DNA of 64,000 nt from Actinoallomurus vinaceus (GCF_039542055.1 NZ_BAABHK010000030.1:29180-93179), one strand, 5' to 3'; positions 8,308 through 17,005 are shown, counted from the first letter of the stretch. A program made the numbers and translations. The notes: a model not told the origin generated them from the sequence alone.

Positions 8308-9156
8308 TCACGGGAGGGTGAGGATCTCCGTGCCCGTGTCGGTGACGAGGATCGTGTGCTCGAACTGCGCGGTGCGCTTGCGGTCCTTCGTCACGACAGT
8401 CCAGCGGTCCGGCCAGATCTCGTAGTCGATCGTGCCGAGCGTCAGCATCGGCTCGATCGTGAACGTCATCCCCGACTCGATGACCGTGGTCGCGTGCGGG
8501 TCGTCGTAGTGCGGCACGATCAGCCCGGAGTGGAACGTCGTGCCGATGCCGTGCCCGGTGAAGTCGCGGACGACGCCGTAGCCGAACCGCTTGGCGTACG
8601 ACTCGATGACCCGGCCGATGACGTTGAGCTGCCTGCCCGGGCGGACGGCCTTGATGGCGCGCGTCGTCGCCTCGCGCGTGCGCTCGACGAGCAGCCGCGA
8701 CTCCTCGTCCACCTCACCGACCAGGAAGGTCGCGTCGGTGTCCCCGTGCACGCCGTCCTTGAACGCGGTGATGTCGATGTTGATGATGTCGCCCTCCCGG
8801 ACGACGGTGTCGTCGGGGATGCCGTGGCAGATGACCTCGTTCAGCGAGGTGCACAGCGACTTGGGGAAGCCCCGGTAGCCCAGCGTCGAGGGGTACGCGC
8901 CGTGGTCCAGCATGAACTCGTGCCCGATGCGGTCGAGCTCGTCGGTGGTGACACCCGGCCGGATCTGCTTGCCGACCTCCTCGAGCGCCTGCGCGGCGAT
9001 CCGCCCGGCGACCCGCATCCGCTCGATGATCTCGGGCGTCTTGACGTCCGGCTCCCCGGTGCGGGGCACCTTCTTGCCGACGTACTCCGGCCGGGGAATG
9101 TCCGCCGGCACTTTGCGCATCGGGGATACGTGACCGGGACGGAGTTGCGTCGTCAT
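8308..9156 (-). CDS. map: Type I methionine aminopeptidase
   Basis: A 282-residue enzyme that removes N-terminal Met from nascent proteins in the cytosol. All five metal ligands are present: Asp128, Asp139, His202, Glu235 and Glu266, with the substrate-binding His111 in EVICHGIPDD. The first about 35 residues are an actinobacterial N-terminal extension with the PxxPxY motif. The start ATG at 9156 has no Shine-Dalgarno; a TACACT hexamer lies eight bases upstream, suggesting a leaderless or nearly leaderless mRNA. The neighbouring ligD-like gene is 34 bp downstream on the same strand. Confidence 0.96.
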   Translation of the reverse strand: MTTQLRPGHVSPMRKVPADIPRPEYVGKKVPRTGEPDVKTPEIIERMRVAGRIAAQALEEVGKQIRPGVTTDELDRIGHEFMLDHGAYPSTLGYRGFPKSLCTSLNEVICHGIPDDTVVREGDIINIDITAFKDGVHGDTDATFLVGEVDEESRLLVERTREATTRAIKAVRPGRQLNVIGRVIESYAKRFGYGVVRDFTGHGIGTTFHSGLIVPHYDDPHATTVIESGMTFTIEPMLTLGTIDYEIWPDRWTVVTKDRKRTAQFEHTILVTDTGTEILTLP

Positions 9157-9164
9157 GCTGTTGG

Positions 9165-9170
9165 AGTGTA
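9165..9170 (-). promoter_or_regulatory. Candidate -10 box of map, near-leaderless
   Basis: On the minus strand TACACT fits the TANNNT -10 pattern and ends eight bases before the map ATG. With no ribosome site present, transcription probably starts at or one to two bases before the start codon. Confidence 0.45.
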
Positions 9171-9213
9171 GTCAGCCCGCCGGGGCACGATGACACCATG
9201 ATCGGAGAGCGCG

Positions 9214-9381
9214 ATGAGTGACGAGGGCAAGTGGTTCTTCTGCCTCAAGCACCGCAAGGTCGAGTACGGGCCCGGCTGCCCGAACCGGGAGCGCATGGGC
9301 CCCTACGCCACCGAGGACGAGGCGGCGCACGCGTTCGAGCGCGCCGCGGAGCGCAACGAGGAGTGGCGCCGCAAGAGCTGA
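9214..9381 (+). CDS. Conserved small actinobacterial protein, 55 residues
   Basis: A 55-residue protein starting MSDEGKWFFCLKHRKVE. It has a Cys-x-x-His pair near the start, a second Cys in GPGCPNRERMGPY, and a charged helical C-terminus ending EEWRRKS. GGAGAG lies at good spacing before the ATG at 9214. Similar 50-60-residue proteins occur next to map in other actinomycetes as I recall; none has a known function. The gene is divergent from map across a 57-bp gap. The Cys/His arrangement could bind a metal, but that is a guess. Confidence 0.75.
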   Translation: MSDEGKWFFCLKHRKVEYGPGCPNRERMGPYATEDEAAHAFERAAERNEEWRRKS

Positions 9382-9387
9382 GATCAG

Positions 9388-9451
9388 GGGCTGTTTCATG
9401 ACCCGCTGTCCGGCTGCGCGGCGCGGCTTGTGAAGGCCTGTGAAACAGCCC
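9388..9451. terminator. Long-loop inverted repeat between convergent genes
   Basis: GGGCTGTTTCA at 9388-9398 pairs perfectly with TGAAACAGCCC at 9441-9451 around a 42-base loop. It sits between the converging small-protein gene and the minus-strand gene ending at 9460. It may serve as a weak bidirectional terminator. Confidence 0.4.
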
Positions 9452-9459
9452 GAAGATCC

Positions 9460-10050
9460 TCAGGACACGGTCGGGCCGCTGATCGTCTCCAGGAGGCGGG
9501 CCAGGCGGTCGCGCAGGCCCCGTTTGGGGAGCGGCTCCCCGGCGGCCGCGCTCACGAGGTGCTGGGCCGCGTCGAACGACACCAGCCGGTCGTCAGACGG
9601 CACCGTCAGGGCCTCGTGCGCGAGGCCTTCGAGCTCCCGGTCGCCGGTGTCGAGCGCGAAGATCGTCGCGCCGATGCGCCGCGCGTCGTCGACCCGCTCC
9701 AGGAGCGGCGCCGGCGACTCCTCCTCGGAGACGACGATCAGCGTCTCTCCGCGCCGGGCCGCCTCCAGGCGCTCCAGTCCGACCCGCAGGTGCGGCGGCG
9801 CGCCCGGCGGCGGCTCCCAGCGGACCAGCGTGGGCGACAGCGCCGGGACGCCGCCGAGCCGGCTCTCGTCGTCGAGGTGGGCGGCGAGGTGCCACGGCTC
9901 GTCGTCGGCCGGGCCGAACACCAGCAGACCGCCCGGCTCCCGGGCGGACGAACGCAGCGCTCCGGCGAACTCCCGGGTGCGCTCCGGCCAGCCGGTCGTC
10001 GCGAGCAGCTCCCGCAGGGCCGCCACCTGACTCGCGTCCATGGCCCCCAT
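9460..10050 (-). CDS. Conserved hypothetical protein, possibly SIS-like
   Basis: A 196-residue soluble protein I do not recognise by name. The middle contains a Rossmann-like strand (GETLIVVSEEES), then APLLERVDDARRIGATIFAL and a strand ending in HEALTVP. This order of an alpha/beta segment, a residue-spaced GA-T-IF-LDT and a final 'becomes-a-value' strand is reminiscent of SIS sugar-phosphate-binding domains, but no sugar-binding Ser/Thr cluster is clear. Start may be ATG at 10050 or the ATG nine bases inside. Divergent from ppgK, which could hint at a sugar-phosphate role; this is speculative. Confidence 0.6.
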   Translation of the reverse strand: MGAMDASQVAALRELLATTGWPERTREFAGALRSSAREPGGLLVFGPADDEPWHLAAHLDDESRLGGVPALSPTLVRWEPPPGAPPHLRVGLERLEAARRGETLIVVSEEESPAPLLERVDDARRIGATIFALDTGDRELEGLAHEALTVPSDDRLVSFDAAQHLVSAAAGEPLPKRGLRDRLARLLETISGPTVS

Positions 10051-10119
10051 GGTGCCGTACGGAGCGTGAGATCACGTGTGCTTTGTTAGGGGCAGGCGAT
10101 CTCAGGTAGGTATAGCCCT

Positions 10120-10869
10120 ATGGAGATACTCGGTGTCGACATCGGCGGGTCCGGCATCAAGGGCGCGCCGGTCGACGTGGAGAAGGGCGAGTTCGCGCAG
10201 GAGCGGCTGCGCCTGGCCACCCCGGAGGGGGCGGCGCCCCGCGAGGTGGCGCGGCTCGTCGCCGAGATCGTCACGCACTTCGGCTGGAAGGGCCCCGTGG
10301 GCGTCACCTTCCCGGGCGTGGTCACCGACGGAGTCGTCCGTACGGCGGTCAACCTCGGCGAGGCGTGGGTCGACCTGGCCGCACGCGACCTGTTCGCGGA
10401 GACCGCCGGGGTGCCCGTGACGCTGCTCAACGACGCCGACGCCGCCGGCGTGGCGGAGATGACCTTCGGTGTGGGGCGCGGCCGGAAGGGCACGGTGCTC
10501 ATGCTGACGCTCGGCACCGGTGTGGGCACCGCGCTGTTCGTCGACGGACGGCTCGTGCCCAACACCGAGCTCGGGCACATCGAGATCCGCGGCAAGGACG
10601 CCGAGCGGCGGGCCTCCGCCCACGCCCGCGAGGTCCACGAGTGGGACTGGCAGGACTGGGCGAAGCGGCTCGGCGAGTACATGCACCGCATCGAGGACCT
10701 GCTGTGGCCGTCGCTGATCATCCTGGGCGGCGGGGTCAGCAAGAAGGCCGACCGCTTCCTGCCGTACCTGAAAGAGGTGCGGACCCCGGTCGTGGCCGCC
10801 GAGCTGCACAACGACGCCGGCATCATCGGCGCCGCCATGGCCGCGGTACCCGGGAAGGAGCCGGTCTGA
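10120..10869 (+). CDS. ppgK: Polyphosphate glucokinase
   Basis: A 249-residue ROK-family kinase. The N-terminal phosphate loop GVDIGGSGIKG (residues 5-15), the LNDADAAG catalytic-Asp region and the adenosine/phosphate motif LGTGVGTALF are all seen. The length and the IKGAPVD variant match actinobacterial strictly polyphosphate- or ATP-dependent glucokinases, which make glucose 6-phosphate in the cytosol. AGGTAGG precedes the ATG. It begins a same-strand series with npdG and panE, but a 24-bp gap and unrelated functions leave operon membership uncertain. Confidence 0.92.
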   Translation: MEILGVDIGGSGIKGAPVDVEKGEFAQERLRLATPEGAAPREVARLVAEIVTHFGWKGPVGVTFPGVVTDGVVRTAVNLGEAWVDLAARDLFAETAGVPVTLLNDADAAGVAEMTFGVGRGRKGTVLMLTLGTGVGTALFVDGRLVPNTELGHIEIRGKDAERRASAHAREVHEWDWQDWAKRLGEYMHRIEDLLWPSLIILGGGVSKKADRFLPYLKEVRTPVVAAELHNDAGIIGAAMAAVPGKEPV

Positions 10870-10893
10870 GGTGCCCTGGCAGGATCGTCCACT

Positions 10894-11574
10894 ATGAGCA
10901 CTCAGCACGCAGATCTTCCGGATGTCAGTGGCCTGTCCATCGGCATCCTCGGCGGCACCGGCGACCAGGGCAAGGGGCTGGCGCGCCGGTTCGCCCTCGC
11001 CGGTCATGAAGTGATCATCGGTTCGCGCAGCGCCGAACGCGCCCAGCAGGCCGCCGACAGCCTGGGGGAGGGGGCGACCGCCCGGGGCGCGGAGAACGCC
11101 GCCGTCGCCCGCGAGGCCGACGTCGTGATCGTGGCGGTTCCGTGGGACGGCCACAAGGCGACCCTCGAATCGCTCCGCGATGAGCTGGCGGGCAAGATCG
11201 TGATCGACTGCGTCAACCCGCTCGGCTTCGACAAGCAGGGCGCGTACGCGCTGCCGGTCGAGGAGGGCAGCGCCGCGCAGCAGGCCGCGGCCGTCCTGCC
11301 CGACAGCACCGTCGTGGCGGCCTTCCACCACGTCTCGGCCGTCGTCCTCCTCGACCCGGAGATCGACCAGGTCGACCTCGACGTGCTGGTGCTCGGCGAC
11401 GACCGGGAGGCCACGAACACCGTGCAGGCCCTGGCTGCCCGCGTGAAGGGCATGCGCGGCGTCTACGGCGGCCGGCTCCGCAACGCCCACCAGATCGAGG
11501 CGCTGACCGCGAACCTGATCTCCATCAACCGCCGCTACAAGGCCCACGCCGGCCTCCGGGTGACGGACGTATGA
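10894..11574 (+). CDS. npdG: NADPH-dependent F420 reductase
   Basis: A 226-residue enzyme that transfers hydride between NADPH and coenzyme F420 in the cytosol. The nucleotide site SIGILGGTGDQGKGLARRF and the following SRSAERAQ, which reads the NADP 2'-phosphate, are typical of Fno/NpdG. The later block AFHHVSAVVL and the C-terminal INRRYKAHAG also fit. It would supply F420H2 to enzymes such as the LLM oxidoreductase at the window start. Its stop overlaps the next start by four bases (ATGA), so translation of panE is probably coupled. Confidence 0.93.
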   Translation: MSTQHADLPDVSGLSIGILGGTGDQGKGLARRFALAGHEVIIGSRSAERAQQAADSLGEGATARGAENAAVAREADVVIVAVPWDGHKATLESLRDELAGKIVIDCVNPLGFDKQGAYALPVEEGSAAQQAAAVLPDSTVVAAFHHVSAVVLLDPEIDQVDLDVLVLGDDREATNTVQALAARVKGMRGVYGGRLRNAHQIEALTANLISINRRYKAHAGLRVTDV

Positions 11575-12533
11575 GGTTCGTCGTCTACGGCGCGGGCGCG
11601 GTCGGCGGCGCCATCGGGGCACGCCTCTTCCAGCAGGGCCACGACGTCACGCTCATCGCCCGCGGCGCGCACTACGAGGCCGTCCGCGACCGGGGCCTGC
11701 GCCTCGACACCCCGGAGGAGAGCGTCACGCTGCCGGTCCCGGTCGTCGACCGGCCGTCGGCGGTGACGTTCCGGCCCGGCGACGTCGTCCTGCTCACGAT
11801 GAAGACGCAGGACACCCTGCCGGCGCTGGCCGAGCTCGCGGCCGTCGCGCCGCCGGACATCGTCGTCGCGTCCGCCCAGAACGGCGTCGAGAACGAACGC
11901 CTCGCCCTGCGGCTGTTCTCCCGCGTGTACGGCGTCTGCGTCCTGCTGCCGTCGGCGTTCCTCGAACCCGGCGTCGTCGCGGCGTACCTGGCGCCCCAGA
12001 TGGGCGGCCTCGACGTCGGCCGGTACCCCGAGGGCGTGGACGAGACCGCGGAGTCCCTCGCGGCGGCCTTCGCGGGCGCGACGTTCGCGTCCGAGGCCCG
12101 GCCGGACGTCATGCGCTACAAGTACGGCAAGCTCCTGACGAACCTCGGCAACGCCGTCGAGGTCGTCATCGGCCCCGGTGAGCAGGGCGCGGACATCGCC
12201 CGGCTCGCCCGGGAGGAGGGCAGGGCGTGCTTGCGCGCCGCGGGCATCGACGCGCCGAGCGGGGTGGGCATCGCGAGCCAGGTCCGCCCGGTCCGCGGGC
12301 GCAAGCGCTCCGGCGGTTCCTCCTTCCAGAGCCTCCAGCGGGGAACCGGCACGATCGAGGCCGACTACCTGAACGGCGAGATCATCCTGCTCGGCCGCGA
12401 GCACGGCGTGCCCACCCCGGTCAACGAGCTGCTGCGGCGGCTGGCGAACCGGATGGCCCGCGAGGGCCGGCAGCCCGGCCTGATGACTCCGGAGGAGTTC
12501 CTGACCGAGCTGGACGGGGCCGCCCCCCGATGA
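11571..12533 (+). CDS. panE: 2-dehydropantoate 2-reductase (ketopantoate reductase)
   Basis: A 320-residue ApbA/PanE-family enzyme. The start MRFVVYGAGAVGGAIGARL is the NADP-binding Rossmann motif. Residues in KTQDT, SAQNGVEN and the C-terminal RYKYGKLLTNLGNAVE stretch hold the catalytic Lys and substrate-binding Asn. It reduces ketopantoate to pantoate for coenzyme A synthesis, the step after PanB, whose gene lies 6.5 kb away. Family paralogues of unclear role are common in actinomycetes, so the physiological substrate is likely but not certain. It overlaps npdG and the next gene by four bases each. Confidence 0.82.
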   Translation: MRFVVYGAGAVGGAIGARLFQQGHDVTLIARGAHYEAVRDRGLRLDTPEESVTLPVPVVDRPSAVTFRPGDVVLLTMKTQDTLPALAELAAVAPPDIVVASAQNGVENERLALRLFSRVYGVCVLLPSAFLEPGVVAAYLAPQMGGLDVGRYPEGVDETAESLAAAFAGATFASEARPDVMRYKYGKLLTNLGNAVEVVIGPGEQGADIARLAREEGRACLRAAGIDAPSGVGIASQVRPVRGRKRSGGSSFQSLQRGTGTIEADYLNGEIILLGREHGVPTPVNELLRRLANRMAREGRQPGLMTPEEFLTELDGAAPR

Positions 12534-13351
12534 CCGGATCGCCGCGCGGTGCCTCGGTGCCCCCGATGGTCGACGACCTCGGAGCGCTGTTCCGGGCTCC
12601 GCGCGGGGTCCGCCGTGTCGTCTCGCTCGTGCCGTCCCTCACGGAGGCGATCGCGCGTACGGCGCCGGACCTGCTGGTGGGCGCCACCGACTGGTGCGTG
12701 GAGCCGCCCGGCCTCGACGTCGTACGCGTCGGCGGGACCAAGAACCCCGACCTGCGGAAGATCGTCGAACTCGCGCCGGACGTGGTCCTGGCCAACTTCG
12801 AGGAGAACCGCGAGGCCGACCTCGACGCCCTGCGGTCCGCGTACGTCTCCGTGTGGGTCACCGTGATCCGCACCCTCCCGGAGGCGCTGACCAGCCTCGC
12901 GCGGATGCTGGCCGCGTGCGGGCAGGACACGCCCGCGTGGCTGGCGGACGCCCGTACCGCCTGGGCCGACGTCCTGCGCGACCCCCCGCCGTCCGGTGCG
13001 ATCGCGGTCGTGCCCATCTGGCGGCGCCCCTGGATGGTGCTCGGCCGCGACACCTTCGCCGGGGACCTCCTCGCGCGGCTGGGCGTCGGCAACGTGTTCG
13101 CGGGCGCCGACGAGCGGTACCCGAAGGTGTCGGTCGAGGACATGCTGCGCCGGCAGCCGGACCTCGTCGTCCTGCCCGACGAGCCGTACGCGTTCTCCGC
13201 CACCGACGGGCCGGAGACGTTCCCCGGCGTCCCGGTGGCGCTGGTGAGCGGCCGCCACCTGGAGTGGTACGGGCCCTCGCTCGCCGAGGCCCGGCGGGTC
13301 CTCAGCGCATCACTAGAACACTTTGGCCCTGCCTCCAGTCCGTCGCCATGA
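12530..13351 (+). CDS. Helical-backbone metal receptor / BtuF-like protein without signal peptide
   Basis: A 273-residue protein of the periplasmic-binding-protein class that holds cobalamin or iron complexes (RRVVSLVPSLTEAI at about 28-41, then an alpha/beta lobe, a long connecting helix and a second lobe ending in VPVALVSG). Unlike BtuF or FhuD it lacks a signal peptide or lipobox, so it is probably cytosolic. The ATG overlaps the panE stop by four bases, which supports this short form and an operon. No permease or ATPase is adjacent. Its last 50 bp overlap the convergent gene. Ligand unknown. Confidence 0.75.
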   Translation: MTGSPRGASVPPMVDDLGALFRAPRGVRRVVSLVPSLTEAIARTAPDLLVGATDWCVEPPGLDVVRVGGTKNPDLRKIVELAPDVVLANFEENREADLDALRSAYVSVWVTVIRTLPEALTSLARMLAACGQDTPAWLADARTAWADVLRDPPPSGAIAVVPIWRRPWMVLGRDTFAGDLLARLGVGNVFAGADERYPKVSVEDMLRRQPDLVVLPDEPYAFSATDGPETFPGVPVALVSGRHLEWYGPSLAEARRVLSASLEHFGPASSPSP

Positions 13352-13832
13352 TGTGCCGTGCGGTGGCGAGCGTCATCGTGCCGGCGCAGACCTTCTTCTT
13401 GAGCGCGTTCTCGACCGTGTCCTTGTCCGCCGAGGTGGATCCGCCGGCGTCGTAGCGCGGCTCTGGCCACAGGTTCTTCGGGTCCCGGGGCGCGCCGCCC
13501 AGTTCGAGCGGGATCAGGTGGTCCTCCTCGTAGTCCGCGGTGCTCGTGTCGCTGTAGCCGTACTCGGCGATCTGCTTGACCTTCAGCGGGTTCGTGTACG
13601 ACGTCGGCGGCCGCACCGTGCTCGTCCAGCCGGACACGCAGATCGTCGAGCCGATGGTGGACTGCGTGACATCCGGGTTGGTCGCGCCCGGCTGGCAGGA
13701 CGGGTCCGGCAGCGGCAGGTAGCTCTGCGAGCAGGTGGCGGCGTACGCCGGGGTCACGGCGGTCGAGACGGGAGCGACCAGGGCCACGGTCACCGCGACG
13801 GTGGTCAGGGTGACGGTCAGGATTCGCGGCAT
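13302..13832 (-). CDS. Secreted HNH-like nuclease domain protein
   Basis: A 176-residue secreted protein. A signal peptide covers about residues 1-31 (ending AYA-AT). The mature part has four Cys (CSQSY, SCQPG, ICVSG, VCAG) and the segment EEDHLIPLELGGAPRDPKNLWPEP, which resembles the D-H and N/H positions of HNH (DUF1524-like) nucleases. It could be an extracellular nuclease, but a related group of secreted actinomycete proteins has not been assayed as far as I know. Its 3' end overlaps the convergent metal-receptor gene by 50 bp. Confidence 0.7.
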   Translation of the reverse strand: MPRILTVTLTTVAVTVALVAPVSTAVTPAYAATCSQSYLPLPDPSCQPGATNPDVTQSTIGSTICVSGWTSTVRPPTSYTNPLKVKQIAEYGYSDTSTADYEEDHLIPLELGGAPRDPKNLWPEPRYDAGGSTSADKDTVENALKKKVCAGTMTLATARHIMATDWRQGQSVLVMR

Positions 13833-14064
13833 GGCGATGCCTTCCGGTAGCGGGGGGTTTGCCCCACCATCCGGACAGTCGTCCCTGACGGCTATGGAAC
13901 CTACGGACGAATATGTCGTTATTTAACAGCGAAGTCTGACAAACGTGTAAAAAAGCCCCAGGTCAGAGGTCTCCGGCACCGTAGGCGTACGAGGGCTCGG
14001 CGGCGGAAGCGGTCGGCGGCGGTGAGCGGTCGTCGATATCCCGCAGCACCATGGGGCTTGCCGC

Positions 14065-14964
14065 TCAGGTGTCGTGAAGGTCCAGTGGCCCGAGGTCCCG
14101 CACGATCTGGGCGAGCGCGCGGATGGGGTCGTTCTCGGTTTCGGTCCGCCACACCATGGCGTACGGCAGGGGCGGCATGTCGCGGATGGGCAGCCATTGG
14201 ATGTGCGGCATGGCCCAGTACCTGGTGACGTGGGCGGGGAAGCTGTGGACGATCTCGCCCGTGCCGACGAGGTTGATCAGGTCGTCGCCGTTGGTGATGG
14301 TCTGGCTGCGTTCGATGGGGCGGCCCCGCGGGGTTTGGAACGGCAGGTAGCGGTCTTCCCAGTAGTCCGGCATGCGGGGGGCTGTGGCGTGCGGGCGGTC
14401 GGCGAGCGCTTCCAGGGATACCGAGGATCGTGTGGCCAACTCGTCCTCGACGGAGACGGCGAGCAGGCGGGCGTCGGTGAACAGGATCGGGCCCACGGTG
14501 AGGTCGGGTTCTTCCACGGGCAACCACACGATCAGAACGTCCAGCCCGCCGTCGCGGAGCCCGGCGAACGGGTCGACGAAGGGAGCGCGGCGGATCTGCA
14601 GCTCACATTGCGGGTGCTGTGAGCGGAAGGTCTTCCAGTACAGGTGCAGGTCGGCGATGTTGAACGGCATCATGCCGACGCGCAGTGTGGCGGTGATGCC
14701 TTGGGCGGCTTGGCGGGCGCGTTCCAGGCTGTCGCGCAGGCTCGCGTACACCGGGCGCAGGTCGTCGCACAGTTGGCGGCCGAGCGGGGTGAGGCTGATT
14801 CGGCGGCGGTTGGAGCGGTCGAACAACACGCCGCCCAGGCGGCGTTCCTGTTGGCTGATCGCCTGGCTGACGCGCGCCTGGGACACGTGCAACCGCGCGG
14901 CGGTCCGACCGAAGTGCAGTTCCTCGGCCAGCGTCAGGAAGATCTCGATGTCCCGCAGCTCCAC
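14065..14964 (-). CDS. LysR family transcriptional regulator
   Basis: A 299-residue LysR-type regulator: an N-terminal winged helix (ELRDIEIFLTLAEELHFGR, then the TAARLHVSQARVSQAI recognition region) and a periplasmic-binding-like effector domain. I chose GTG at 14964 because GGAGGA lies six bases upstream and the protein then begins exactly like its paralogue at 26306-27238. It is divergent from the drug-exporter operon at 15213 and is its likely regulator. The gap contains a TTGATCAA palindrome that also precedes the paralogue. Effector unknown. Confidence 0.9.
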   Translation of the reverse strand: MELRDIEIFLTLAEELHFGRTAARLHVSQARVSQAISQQERRLGGVLFDRSNRRRISLTPLGRQLCDDLRPVYASLRDSLERARQAAQGITATLRVGMMPFNIADLHLYWKTFRSQHPQCELQIRRAPFVDPFAGLRDGGLDVLIVWLPVEEPDLTVGPILFTDARLLAVSVEDELATRSSVSLEALADRPHATAPRMPDYWEDRYLPFQTPRGRPIERSQTITNGDDLINLVGTGEIVHSFPAHVTRYWAMPHIQWLPIRDMPPLPYAMVWRTETENDPIRALAQIVRDLGPLDLHDT

Positions 14965-15018
14965 CGGCGCTCCTCCGGTCATAACCCCACGGTGAACAGT
15001 ACGTGCGCGAAGTTTACG

Positions 15019-15026
15019 TTGATCAA
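15019..15026. promoter_or_regulatory. TTGATCAA palindrome in the LysR/ABC divergent gap
   Basis: TTGATCAAGGC starts at 15019, 55 bp upstream of the LysR start. The identical 11-mer occurs upstream of the second LysR gene (27278), in the same relation to the start codon region. A shared LysR-type operator is the simplest reading. Confidence 0.5.
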
Positions 15027-15212
15027 GGCCAGGGCCCGGGCCGAAGGTTGGTGAAGGTCACACGAAGGCCCGCCACCGGTGCAGACGGATCCGAGCGCAC
15101 CGACGTGACGGCCGAAACGACCCACACCGACCCTGTGGAAGGAATCGAGCATGCAAGCCCGAATGACCGACCCACTGGTCCTGACCCCTGAACATCAGCA
15201 AGGAGATTTCTC

Positions 15213-16205
15213 ATGAGCGATGCGATCACGGCCGAAGGGCTGGTCAAGAGGTATGGCGAGGTGACGGCCCTGGATGGGCTGAGTTTCTCGGTCCCGGAGG
15301 GGACGGTGCTGGCGCTGCTCGGCCCGAACGGGGCGGGTAAGACCACGACGGTGCGGGTGCTGACCACGCTGCTGCCCCCGGATGGCGGCCGGGCCACGGT
15401 CGCCGGATTCGACGTCGCTGGGCAGGCCCGGCGGCTGCGCGCCCGTATCGGGTTGTCGGGGCAGTACGCCGCGGTCGATGAGCACCTGACCGGTGCGGAG
15501 AACCTGGAGATGGTCGGGCGGCTGTACCACCTGGGCGCCAAGCGCAGCAAGGCCCGTGCCCGTGAGCTCCTCGAACGCTTCGACCTCACCGATGCCGCCG
15601 ACCGGCCGGTGAAGGGCTATTCCGGTGGCATGCGCCGCCGCATCGACCTGGCGGGCGCGCTGGTCGCCGACCCGCCGGTGCTGTTCCTGGACGAACCCTC
15701 CACGGGCCTGGACCCCCGCGCCCGGGCCGGGTTGTGGGACACCATCTCCGAAATCGTGGCGGCCGGCAGCACGCTGCTGCTGACCACTCAGTACATGGAA
15801 GAAGCCGACCACCTGGCCGACCAGATCATGGTGGTCGACCACGGCCGCGCCATCGCCCGCGGCACCGCTGATGAGCTCAAGGACCAGGTCGGCGGCAACC
15901 GCATCGAACTGACCGTGACCAGCGCCGCCGAGCTGGAGACCGCCCGCCAGATGCTGGCCTGGTTCGCCGTCGGCACCATCCGGACCGTGCCGGAATCGCT
16001 CCAGATCACCGTCCCGGTCACCGACGGCCCCGAGGCACTCCGCCAGGCCCTCGGGCAACTGGCCGAGGCGGGAGTCCGGGTCCGGGACGCCGGCCTGCGG
16101 CGCCCCACCCTCGACGACGTCTACCTCACCCTGACCGGGCACCAGGCGTCCGGCCCCCAGCACACCGACGACGCGGACGAGAAGGTCCTGGAGGCCGCCC
16201 GATGA
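15213..16205 (+). CDS. DrrA-like ABC transporter ATP-binding protein
   Basis: A 330-residue ATPase of the daunorubicin-resistance (DrrA) type. Walker A is GPNGAGKT at 37-44, the signature YSGGM at 136-140 and Walker B LFLDEP at 157-162, followed by an H-loop replaced by Gln (LTTQYMEEAD), which is common in DrrA. The extended C-terminal domain (about 225-310) with RRPTLDDVYLTLTG is also diagnostic. It energises export together with the permease that follows. AGGAG lies upstream of the ATG. The stop overlaps the permease start by four bases. Confidence 0.93.
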   Translation: MSDAITAEGLVKRYGEVTALDGLSFSVPEGTVLALLGPNGAGKTTTVRVLTTLLPPDGGRATVAGFDVAGQARRLRARIGLSGQYAAVDEHLTGAENLEMVGRLYHLGAKRSKARARELLERFDLTDAADRPVKGYSGGMRRRIDLAGALVADPPVLFLDEPSTGLDPRARAGLWDTISEIVAAGSTLLLTTQYMEEADHLADQIMVVDHGRAIARGTADELKDQVGGNRIELTVTSAAELETARQMLAWFAVGTIRTVPESLQITVPVTDGPEALRQALGQLAEAGVRVRDAGLRRPTLDDVYLTLTGHQASGPQHTDDADEKVLEAAR

Positions 16206-17005
16206 ACGCCCTCACCATGCCCATCGCCGATGGCTGGACCATCGCCAAGCGCAACACCCTGAAGATCAGGCGGTCGCCGGACCTGCTCGGCAGTGTGGTG
16301 ATGCTGCCCATCGTGCTCGTGCTGATGTTCGCCTACGTGTTCGGCAGCGCCATCGAGATCCCGGGGATGTCCTACAAGGAGTTCCTGCTCCCCGGCATCT
16401 TCGTCCAAGCCGTCATCACGGCCGCGCAGGTCACCGGCTACAGCCTGACGACCGACCTGGAGAAGGGCATCTACGACCGGTTCCGCTCGCTGCCGATGGC
16501 GCCATCGGCGGTGCTGGTCGGGCAGACCGCCAGCGACCTGCTGATGAACCTGGCGGGCCTGGTCGTCATGGCGGCGATGGGACTGATCGTCGGGTGGCGG
16601 GTGCACACCTCCCCGCTGGAGGCGGCCGCCGGGTTCGCGCTCCTGCTGCTGTTCGCCTACGCCTTCTCGTGGGTGACCGCGACGGTGGCGCTGGCGCTGC
16701 GGACGCCGGCGAGCTTCAACAACATCGCGACCATGCTCTCGTTCCCGCTGGTGTTCGTGTCCAACGCGTTCATCGACGCCTCACGCCTGCCCACCCCGCT
16801 GCGGGTGTTCGCCGACTGGAACCCGATCTCGACGTTCACCCAGGCCGCGCGGAAACTGTTCGGCAACACCAGCACCGCGATGAAGACCTCTGACGCCTGG
16901 CCCATGCAGCACGCCATCCCGGCATCACTGCTCTGGATCGCCTTCATGCTGATCGTGTTCATCCCGCTGGCGACCCGCCTCTACAAGAAGACGGTCAGCG
17001 CCTGA
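16202..17005 (+). CDS. DrrB-like ABC-2 transporter permease
   Basis: A 267-residue integral membrane protein with six predicted helices of the ABC-2 type. The cytoplasmic N-terminus contains WTIAKRNTLKIRRSPDLL, and the segment EKGIYDRFRSLPMAPSA before the third helix is the conserved coupling region of DrrB-type exporters. The ATG start overlaps the ATPase stop (ATGA). With the upstream ATPase it should form a 2+2 exporter for a hydrophobic drug or lipid; the substrate is unknown. A bidirectional hairpin follows its stop. Confidence 0.92.
   Translation: MNALTMPIADGWTIAKRNTLKIRRSPDLLGSVVMLPIVLVLMFAYVFGSAIEIPGMSYKEFLLPGIFVQAVITAAQVTGYSLTTDLEKGIYDRFRSLPMAPSAVLVGQTASDLLMNLAGLVVMAAMGLIVGWRVHTSPLEAAAGFALLLLFAYAFSWVTATVALALRTPASFNNIATMLSFPLVFVSNAFIDASRLPTPLRVFADWNPISTFTQAARKLFGNTSTAMKTSDAWPMQHAIPASLLWIAFMLIVFIPLATRLYKKTVSA

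Noticed and set aside
15003..15191. Small plus-strand ORF between lysR and drrA-like genes
   Set aside because: No ribosome site, overlaps the TTGATCAA element and has a random composition; considered regulatory DNA.
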